Source of the DNA: Anaerolineales bacterium
Lineage (GTDB): Bacteria > Chloroflexota > Anaerolineae > Anaerolineales > Villigracilaceae
Assembly: GCA_016928525.1 (NCBI GenBank)
Contig: JAFGKO010000335.1
Location: forward strand, 1-5,015
Direction of reading: 5' to 3'
Length of the DNA: 5,015 nucleotides
Shown: positions 1 to 5,015 of the stretch, piece by piece
Layout: each line of letters begins with the position of its first letter
How positions within the stretch are numbered: position 1 is the first letter of the stretch
The notes under the pieces: model-generated
Databases searched by the model: none
The model's input: the letters and a program-made list of their open reading frames with translations, nothing else
Told to the model about the DNA's origin: nothing
Program-made: the position numbers and the translations under genes

Positions 1-1038
1 ATTGTCCACATCGCGCCGCTACACAGTGAAAGCGCTCCTGAGAGCGCCCTGCCGTACGAATCGCCGCGCGTTTGCCTGCGGGCCGTGCGCCCGGCCGGCG
101 GCGAACATTTGAAGGATAAGCTTGCCATCCTTGCGAGGTATCCGTCCTATTTCGAGACGATTGGCGACGAGCTGCGCCTGGCGGACGCAGTCCACGTGCG
201 CTGCCCGGCCAACATCAGCTTGCTGGCTATCCTGCGGTTAGCGCTTAGCAGCCAGCCGCAATACCGTTGGATCAAGTACGCTGGAAACTGGCAACCGGAA
301 AACCGCCAACCCTGGTCGTACACCCTTCAGCGCAAATTGCTGACGCATAACATTCATCGTGGCGTTGTCACAATTAATGGCCAGTGGTCAAGACAGCCTG
401 GACACATCTTTTCGTTCAATAATCCCTGTCTGACCACGGCGGAGGTTGCTGCGGGTCAGAAGGCCGCCAGGGGAAAAACCCTCTCGCGCCCGCTCCAGCT
501 TCTTTTTGTCGGCGCTCTTCTGCCCGAAAAGGGCGCCCATAGGGTCCTACAGGTAGCCAAAAACCTGCTCGCCTCGGGTGCGGATTTCGAACTGCACTTG
601 CTCGGCGACGGACCACAGCGAGCGGAGCTAGAGACATGGGTCGAGTACAACGGCCTTTCAGATTCGACCACCTTCTACGGTTGGCTGCCGAGGCAGGAAT
701 TGGGAACTTTTTACGCCGAAGCGCACTTCATAATAGCCCCCTCGATAACGGAGGGCTGGCCAAAGGTGTTGAGCGAGGCGATGGCTTACGGCGTCGTGCC
801 GCTGGCGGGGGCGGTCTCCAGCATCCCGCAGATCCTGGGCGAGGCCGGCGCCGGCATGGCGCTGCCGCCCGAGGATATCGACGCCTACGTGCAGGCCATT
901 CTCTCTTACATTGAAAACCCGGAGACCTGGCGGGCCGCCAGCCAGGCTGGAGTAGAGACTGCCCTGATTTTTACCTACGATCATTATTTGGATAATCTAA
1001 GACAGATATTCCTCAACACCTGGAGCGTCATTCTGTAG
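1..1038 (+). CDS. GT-B family 4 glycosyltransferase, 5' end missing
   Basis: Probable retaining glycosyltransferase that moves a sugar from a nucleotide-activated donor to a growing glycan in the cytoplasm. The frame is open from base 1 and already reads IVHIAPL, typical of the first strand of a GT-B protein. The gene therefore starts upstream of the window, and the GTG at 85 is not its start. Of 345 visible residues, the N-terminal acceptor domain covers about 1-160; it includes the stretch HVRCPANISL and, further on, WIKYAGNW. The C-terminal donor-binding domain begins near residue 167 (LLFVGALLPEKG, with the phosphate-binding PEKG at 175-178). LGDGP follows at 201-205. The E-x7-E signature of family 4 is intact (EGWPKVLSE, residues 251-259, bases 751-777). 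No signal peptide or membrane segment is visible in the part present. Composition is GC-rich, especially around 760-900. The stop overlaps the next gene by one base. The family call is firm; donor and acceptor sugars cannot be read. Confidence 0.92.
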   Translation: MVHIAPLHSESAPESALPYESPRVCLRAVRPAGGEHLKDKLAILARYPSYFETIGDELRLADAVHVRCPANISLLAILRLALSSQPQYRWIKYAGNWQPENRQPWSYTLQRKLLTHNIHRGVVTINGQWSRQPGHIFSFNNPCLTTAEVAAGQKAARGKTLSRPLQLLFVGALLPEKGAHRVLQVAKNLLASGADFELHLLGDGPQRAELETWVEYNGLSDSTTFYGWLPRQELGTFYAEAHFIIAPSITEGWPKVLSEAMAYGVVPLAGAVSSIPQILGEAGAGMALPPEDIDAYVQAILSYIENPETWRAASQAGVETALIFTYDHYLDNLRQIFLNTWSVIL

Positions 1039-2111
1039 TGCAGAGTTCGAGTAATCGCGCTTCCACCCCAAAAATGCGGATCTGTTTTGTAGGCCCAATG
1101 TTGGGGAGCAACCCCGGCTTTGTGCCCCAACCTGCCGAAGTGCTAGTCCCACATTTAGAAGCAAGGGGACACCATTGTTATCTCACCTCCGCCTTCGTCA
1201 ACAAATACAAACGCTTCGCGGATAGTATGGCCACGGTAATACGCCTGAAGTCAGTCACTGACGTGTTGAGCGTTCAGGTTTACTCCGGTCAGGGCTTCAT
1301 CCTCAGCGACTTGGTTAGCTGGCTCGGCCGGAGATTTGGCCTCGGCATTGTCATGGCGCTCCATGGCGGGGCACTGCCCCAATTCATCAAACAATACCCC
1401 AAATGGTCACTCAGAGTTCTGCGAAGGGCGCATCTACTTGTGACTCCGTCAGGCTATCTGGCGCAAGCGCTCAAACCATATGGGTTGCAAGCCCGCGTCA
1501 TTCCAAATGCGATTGACTTGGCCGAATATCCGTTCAGCCTGCGCCGCCATTTGAGGCCGCGCTTGCTGTGGATGCGCACATTCCATCCTGTGTATAATCC
1601 CACACTCGCTGTGGAGGTTATTTCCAGGCTGAGAGCTGCTTGCGATAATGCAACGCTGACTATGGCCGGACAAGATGAGGGTTTACTTCAGGCCACAAAA
1701 CAGTATGTACAAGATATTGGCATTCAAGAATGTGTGCAATTTGCGGGTTATTTGGATTTGGAAGGCAAACGCCAGGCCTTCCATACCCACGACATCTACC
1801 TGAACACGAACCGTGTGGACAACATGCCGGTCAGTGTAATCGAGGCCGCCGCGTTTGGGACTCCAATCGTGTCCACTAATGTTGGGGGCATTCCTTTCTT
1901 GCTGACCGATGGGCAAGATGCTTTGCTGGTACCTGATGATGATCCAGACAGCATGACCGAGGCCATCCTTGGATTGCTCAACCATCCCGGCCTGGCAGAA
2001 CAGCTCTCAAAAAACGCCAGGGAACTGGCTGAGAAACACGACTTTCAAAGCGTGGCCCGCCAATGGGAAACAGCGTTCAACGAGGTCGTGGCAAAGTTGC
2101 ATCGAGATTAA
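1038..2111 (+). CDS. GT-B family 4 glycosyltransferase, variant active-site signature
   Basis: Probable glycosyltransferase acting after or before its neighbours on the same glycan. Of 357 residues, the N-terminal domain opens with MRICFVGPM at 13-21, has HGG at 109-111, and ends near VIPNAID (154-160). The donor-binding domain starts at about residue 174. It ends with the usual family 4 tail: GGIP at 283-286, then the acidic loop VPDDDPDSM and C-terminal helices. Two canonical residues differ. The E-x7-E motif reads DNMPVSVIE (D261 to E269), with Asp for the first Glu, and the usual GRL-P-KG loop reads RTFHPVYNP, without its Lys. I recall similar variants as a recognised lineage of family 4, so the enzyme is probably active. 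The start is uncertain. GTG 1038 overlaps the previous stop (TAGTG) and has a distant GGAG at 1022-1025. ATG 1074 fits the beginning of the fold better but lacks a ribosome binding site. Substrates are unknown. Confidence 0.92.
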   Translation: MQSSSNRASTPKMRICFVGPMLGSNPGFVPQPAEVLVPHLEARGHHCYLTSAFVNKYKRFADSMATVIRLKSVTDVLSVQVYSGQGFILSDLVSWLGRRFGLGIVMALHGGALPQFIKQYPKWSLRVLRRAHLLVTPSGYLAQALKPYGLQARVIPNAIDLAEYPFSLRRHLRPRLLWMRTFHPVYNPTLAVEVISRLRAACDNATLTMAGQDEGLLQATKQYVQDIGIQECVQFAGYLDLEGKRQAFHTHDIYLNTNRVDNMPVSVIEAAAFGTPIVSTNVGGIPFLLTDGQDALLVPDDDPDSMTEAILGLLNHPGLAEQLSKNARELAEKHDFQSVARQWETAFNEVVAKLHRD

Positions 2112-2123
2112 AAACCTACTTAT

Positions 2124-2130
2124 GGGATGA
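2124..2130 (+). promoter_or_regulatory. weak ribosome binding site of the third glycosyltransferase
   Basis: The purine-rich GGGATGA lies 6 nt before ATG 2137 in the only intergenic gap longer than 20 nt in the window. The match to a Shine-Dalgarno core is partial, but no other start with a better site is near. The 25-nt gap has no room for a convincing promoter plus terminator, so co-transcription with the gene before is likely. Confidence 0.4.
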
Positions 2131-2136
2131 GTCCGC

Positions 2137-3249
2137 ATGAAACCACTGTGTTTGTTTATCGCGATTAGCTGGCACGAATCGGTCATCTCTCATTACTATC
2201 GGGCGCTGGCTGAGCAATTGGTCAACCAGGGACATCAGGTTATTCTATTATTTGGGAGCCAAAAAAAATGGCTGGAAACCAGCCAGGGAAATCCGCTGCG
2301 TTTCACCTGGCCATCGCCTCGCCCCACTAGCGTCCAAGATGCTTTGTTTCTGTATAATCTCATCCGTAGTTACCAACCCGATGGCATGATCGCCAGTTTT
2401 GTATCCACAAATCTCATGATGCCAATAGGGTGGGTTACAGGCGTGCCTTGCCGCATAGCTTGGTATCATACTTTGAAGGCCCAAACCGATCTAGATCCAA
2501 TACCTCAATGGAAACACAAATATTTATACATGCGCAAGCGAGCAGTCTTTTCTGCAGCGACCCATGTCATTGCAAATTCAGAGAGCGCGCTGCAAGATGT
2601 GCATGAAGCCTTCCATGTTCCGGAGAATAAATGTCACATATTCTACTTTTCAATGACTGATCCACTCGAAAAACCTGATCTCCGATCGCCTAGTGAAAAA
2701 AAAGGAGATATCATCTGTGTGGGCAGGTTGATACCAGCCAAAGGACAAGAAATACTGATTAGGGCGCTGGCGCTTCTCAAGCACATCCCAGAAATACGGG
2801 TAGAATTTCTAGGGGATGGCTGGTATAAAGATGCTTATCAAGAGCTGGCTAAAGAGCTTGGCGTAGATGATCGATGCACTTTTTCTGGCGCGGTTCCCCA
2901 CACCGAAGTGTTGGCAAAAATGGCTTCAGCGGGCATGACGGTCCTACCAAGCAGGAGTGAGGCCTTTGGTATTGTGAACATCGAATCGATGGCCGTCGGC
3001 ACACCTGTAATTGCTTCCAACGTGGGCGGCATCCCCGAAGTTGTTCGCGATGGGCAAGCCGGCTTCCTGGTTCCGCCTGAGGACCCGGAAGCTCTTGCGG
3101 AAAAAATAGAGTTGCTGCTGTCTGACAATGAATTGAGAGAGAGAATGGGGCAAAATGCAAGAGAGCGTTTCTTAGAAAAATTCAAACTCCAAAGGAATAT
3201 TGGCCAGCACGCACAGCTAATCGAGGACCTCGTGCGTAGCAAGCTATGA
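2137..3249 (+). CDS. GT-B family 4 glycosyltransferase
   Basis: Canonical family 4 retaining glycosyltransferase, 370 residues, about the usual length for the family. It has no signal peptide and is expected at the cytoplasmic side of the membrane. The N-terminal domain (about 1-185) includes WYHT at 109-112 and the inter-domain part VIANSES near 144-150. The donor-binding domain begins at residue 191 with VGRLIPAKG (195-203), which supplies the Arg and Lys that contact the donor phosphates. It continues with LGDG (225-228), an intact E-x7-E motif (EAFGIVNIE, E275 to E283) and GGIPE (297-301), followed by the common LVPPEDPEAL loop. ATG 2137 is the natural start because the first hydrophobic strand begins at once (LCLFIAI). 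The gene is visibly more A/T-rich than the first glycosyltransferase gene and contains two runs of eight A (2261-2268 and 2696-2703), both on Lys codons. It ends 13 nt before the next gene. Donor and acceptor are not identifiable. Confidence 0.94.
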   Translation: MKPLCLFIAISWHESVISHYYRALAEQLVNQGHQVILLFGSQKKWLETSQGNPLRFTWPSPRPTSVQDALFLYNLIRSYQPDGMIASFVSTNLMMPIGWVTGVPCRIAWYHTLKAQTDLDPIPQWKHKYLYMRKRAVFSAATHVIANSESALQDVHEAFHVPENKCHIFYFSMTDPLEKPDLRSPSEKKGDIICVGRLIPAKGQEILIRALALLKHIPEIRVEFLGDGWYKDAYQELAKELGVDDRCTFSGAVPHTEVLAKMASAGMTVLPSRSEAFGIVNIESMAVGTPVIASNVGGIPEVVRDGQAGFLVPPEDPEALAEKIELLLSDNELRERMGQNARERFLEKFKLQRNIGQHAQLIEDLVRSKL

Positions 3250-3262
3250 CCCAAGTCGAACG

Positions 3263-4675
3263 ATGGCAAACTTAACGGATAAAATCTATACCATTAGCCC
3301 GGTCTGGCTGCAGCAGGCCATGGTCTCGGCCTATGGCTGGCGCTGGCGCCGGCGGCGCTTTGGTGGGGAGTTCGCATCCTTGCGGCAGGAATTTATCGAC
3401 CGGGATGGTTGGACATCCGAACAGTTCCACGCCTACCAGGAAGAACGGCTCGATGAACTGCTGCGAGCTGCCTGGAACTCGCCGTATTACCGGCGCGTTT
3501 TCGAACAAGCAGGTATCCGTCCTGGAATGCCGCCCTTCGATGCGCTGGCAGCCCTGCCTCCTCTCAGTAAAGAGACGCTTCGCAAGCGCGCAGGCGATTT
3601 ACTAACTGAAAAGCCCCCCAAAGGAACAGTGGTGTTTAATTCCAGCGGTACGACGGGGACGCCCACAGACATCTATTACACAACCCATTTTCACCAGTTA
3701 GCCACTGCAGTCGCGGCAGTCCGCAATCTCGGCTGGGGAAGAGTCGCTTACAATGGGCGAAGAGTGATGTTTGGTGTACGCAAAGTGTGCCATTTTAGCC
3801 AGAACAGGCCTCCATTCTGGCGCTTCAGCCCGGCTGAAGATCTGGCCTATGCTTCGATCTATCACTTGTCGACCAGGTTCTTACCCTACTATCTGGATTT
3901 CCTGCGCTCCTATCAGCCCGACATCATTATGGGCTACCCGAGCGCTTTGCGAGCAGTTGCCAACTATGCCCTGAGGCATCAAGACTTCCCGGCGCCTGCC
4001 AAGGGGGTGTTTACACACGCCGAAACGCTGCTCGCCCAAGACCGCCAAGCAATCGAAGCAACCTGGAGATGCAAGATATATGACCGCTATGGCGCCGTCG
4101 AGAATTGCGTTTTTGCCGCCCAATGTGAATATGGGAGTTACCACGTCAGTCCCGAGGTCGGAATTGTCGAGATTGTAGATGACCAGGGGAACCATACCCC
4201 TCCGGGCGTGATGGGTGAGGTGATCTGTACAGGTTTACAGAACACGCTTCAGCCTCTGATTCGCTATCGTATCGGCGATGTCGCGCGCTGGGCCACCGAG
4301 CAAAAGTGCGCCTGTGGTCATAGCATGCCTATCATCGAAGCAGTGGATGGGCGCATTGAAGATATCTGTTACACACCCGATGGTCGCGAAATGTTGCGAT
4401 TTGACACTGTCTTCAAAGGGATTGCCAACTTACGCGAAGCCCAGGTTGTACAAGAAGAACTGGACCGGTTCTCGATCCTGGTCGTTGCTACAGATGAGTT
4501 CGACGAGGGAGAAGCCAAAAAGATCGAACACAACATGCATTTACACGTTGGCGAGGTGAAGGTAGAGATTAAACAAGTGGCTGACATCCCCAGAACTCGT
4601 TCAGGAAAATTCCGTGCAGTATTATGTAAGCTTCCTGAAGAAATAAAAGCCGCTATAAAGCATAGCTCAAGGTAA
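3263..4675 (+). CDS. adenylate-forming enzyme, PaaK/CapK (phenylacetate-CoA ligase-like) family
   Basis: Enzyme of the ANL superfamily that activates a carboxylic acid with ATP to an acyl-adenylate, usually then passed to CoA or another thiol. Its 470 residues match the family's normal length. Motifs are in order: the ATP-binding loop SSGTTGTP at 127-134; YDRYGAVE at 273-280, the adenine/Mg region; RYRIGD at 334-339, whose Asp normally binds the ribose; DGR at 362-364 near the domain hinge; and RTRSGKFR at 444-451, where K449 is the expected catalytic Lys of the mobile C-terminal domain. All key residues are present, so it looks active. A CACGH stretch at 349-353 matches the cysteine-rich turn common in this family. 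The N-terminus carries a basic patch (RWRRRR, 27-32) and no signal peptide. Homologues labelled CapK or phenylacetate-CoA ligase-like often sit in capsule and exopolysaccharide loci, where their substrates are mostly unknown. By context it may supply an acyl or amino-acyl decoration for the glycan rather than degrade phenylacetate, since no other paa gene is visible. ATG 3263 has no clear ribosome binding site. Confidence 0.9.
   Translation: MANLTDKIYTISPVWLQQAMVSAYGWRWRRRRFGGEFASLRQEFIDRDGWTSEQFHAYQEERLDELLRAAWNSPYYRRVFEQAGIRPGMPPFDALAALPPLSKETLRKRAGDLLTEKPPKGTVVFNSSGTTGTPTDIYYTTHFHQLATAVAAVRNLGWGRVAYNGRRVMFGVRKVCHFSQNRPPFWRFSPAEDLAYASIYHLSTRFLPYYLDFLRSYQPDIIMGYPSALRAVANYALRHQDFPAPAKGVFTHAETLLAQDRQAIEATWRCKIYDRYGAVENCVFAAQCEYGSYHVSPEVGIVEIVDDQGNHTPPGVMGEVICTGLQNTLQPLIRYRIGDVARWATEQKCACGHSMPIIEAVDGRIEDICYTPDGREMLRFDTVFKGIANLREAQVVQEELDRFSILVVATDEFDEGEAKKIEHNMHLHVGEVKVEIKQVADIPRTRSGKFRAVLCKLPEEIKAAIKHSSR
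4669..4672 (+). promoter_or_regulatory. ribosome binding site of the TPR protein, inside the end of the upstream gene
   Basis: AAGG lies in the last codons of the adenylating enzyme gene, 10 nt before ATG 4683. It supports this start. It also suggests that ribosomes ending at the tandem TAATAA stop (4673-4678) can restart on the next gene. Confidence 0.45.
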
Positions 4676-4682
4676 TAAAACC

Positions 4683-5015
4683 ATGAAACGGCTATTGAAT
4701 TTTGCATTTATTTGCATTGGGATGCTCATTACCGGTTTTATTCTGCTGCCACGAGTGCAGGAAAAGATCGCGATCAACTGGATCGCTCTACAAGCGTTGC
4801 AAAGTATATCTGGACAAAAGACCGATCGTGTACCACGTACTGACATTTTGCCGAAGAACTGCCGGGCGTACTGGTTTGCGGGTCTCGCGGCGCAGTCCCA
4901 AGGCGACATAATGAACAGGAATGAACAATGGGTGAAAGCGATTCAATGCGACCCGGGCCTGGTGGTTTACCTGCACGCGCTCTTCCCCGAAGACCCGCAG
5001 ATGGCCAGCCTGGCC
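4683..5015 (+). CDS. membrane-anchored TPR-like protein, 3' end missing
   Basis: The frame from ATG 4683 stays open to the last base, giving 111 residues; the gene continues past the window. A short basic start (MKR) is followed by one hydrophobic segment, residues 4-22, rich in L, I, F and G, ending before PRVQEK. This is a typical membrane anchor with the N-terminus inside and the rest outside; no lipobox or clear signal peptidase site is evident. From about 60 to 91 the sequence fits one tetratricopeptide repeat: AYWFAGLA, then QSQGD, then WVKAIQCDP, matching the W/L-G, QGD and A-x3-DP positions of the consensus. More repeats probably follow. ATG 4683 is preferred because the membrane segment begins at once and an AAGG lies 10 nt upstream. 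The gene follows the adenylating enzyme after 7 nt, so it belongs to the same operon. A scaffold role in glycan assembly, polymerisation or export is inferred from context only. It could also be the N-terminus of a larger multi-domain protein. Confidence 0.72.
   Translation, partial: MKRLLNFAFICIGMLITGFILLPRVQEKIAINWIALQALQSISGQKTDRVPRTDILPKNCRAYWFAGLAAQSQGDIMNRNEQWVKAIQCDPGLVVYLHALFPEDPQMASLA

Noticed and set aside
636..914. Alternative + strand frame of 92 codons, rich in Arg and Gly
   Set aside because: It is an out-of-frame reading of the GC-rich glycosyltransferase domain; the Arg/Gly bias is typical of such shadows.
658..984. Antisense open frame of 108 codons opposite the first glycosyltransferase
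   Set aside because: The GC-rich codons of the real gene keep the opposite strand open. The product has no recognisable fold, and the sense strand encodes the E-x7-E motif here.
1882..3060. Similar DNA words shared by the second and third glycosyltransferase genes (around GGCATTCC/GGCATCCC and GATGGGCAAG)
   Set aside because: They encode the conserved GGIP and DGQ positions of family 4 enzymes. The similarity does not extend beyond them, so this is not a repeat element.
2838..3269. Antisense open frame of 143 codons opposite the third glycosyltransferase
   Set aside because: It lies wholly over the conserved donor-binding domain, has a low-complexity Ser/Pro/Ala-rich product and no ribosome site that I can see. 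It is a shadow of the real gene.
3338..3358. GC-rich imperfect inverted repeat (GGCGCTGGCGCCGGCGGCGC region) that could form a hairpin
   Set aside because: It lies within the Arg-rich coding stretch RWRRRR near the start of the adenylating enzyme, and codon composition explains it. No T-run follows, so it is not a terminator.
3881..4195. Antisense open frame of 104 codons inside the adenylating enzyme gene
   Set aside because: It overlaps the YDRYG region of a complete, well-conserved enzyme, and its product is unrecognisable.
4702..4911. Alternative + strand frame of 69 codons at the start of the last gene
   Set aside because: The frame from ATG 4683 gives a membrane helix plus a TPR-like repeat and runs on to the window edge. 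The alternative has no recognisable feature.

Overview
The window is a fully coding, one-direction stretch of a polysaccharide or glycoconjugate biosynthesis locus. Five genes lie head to tail on the + strand: three GT-B fold glycosyltransferases of the family 4 type (1-1038, 1038-2111, 2137-3249), an adenylate-forming enzyme of the PaaK/CapK family (3263-4675), and the start of a small membrane-anchored protein with a TPR-like repeat (4683 to the window edge). The first gene lacks its 5' end and the last lacks its 3' end. The junctions are a 1-nt overlap and gaps of 25, 13 and 7 nt, so one transcript with translational coupling is likely. I see no promoter, terminator, tRNA, rRNA, CRISPR array or mobile element.

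The organism is bacterial, with moderate GC and ordinary bacterial starts (ATG, probably one GTG). The mix of genes resembles exopolysaccharide or O-antigen-type clusters of environmental bacteria. Chloroflexota (Anaerolineae-like) is my best guess from the look of the proteins, but the sequence alone does not establish it. Base composition varies along the locus. The first gene has very GC-rich parts, while the third is visibly richer in A/T and carries two A8 tracts. This is common in glycan loci built by gene exchange.

Inferred working model: the three glycosyltransferases add successive sugars from activated donors to a carrier-linked glycan at the cytoplasmic face of the membrane. The PaaK/CapK enzyme would activate a carboxylic acid as an acyl-adenylate (possibly then as a CoA or other thioester) that could decorate the glycan or a precursor. 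The TPR protein may act at the membrane in assembly, export or polymerisation. No flippase, polymerase, acyltransferase or priming transferase lies inside the window; these would be expected in the flanks.

I did not find a clearly new system. The points most worth a second look are the CapK-type activating enzyme without a visible acceptor enzyme, the altered active-site signature of the second glycosyltransferase, and the paired A8 tracts in the third.
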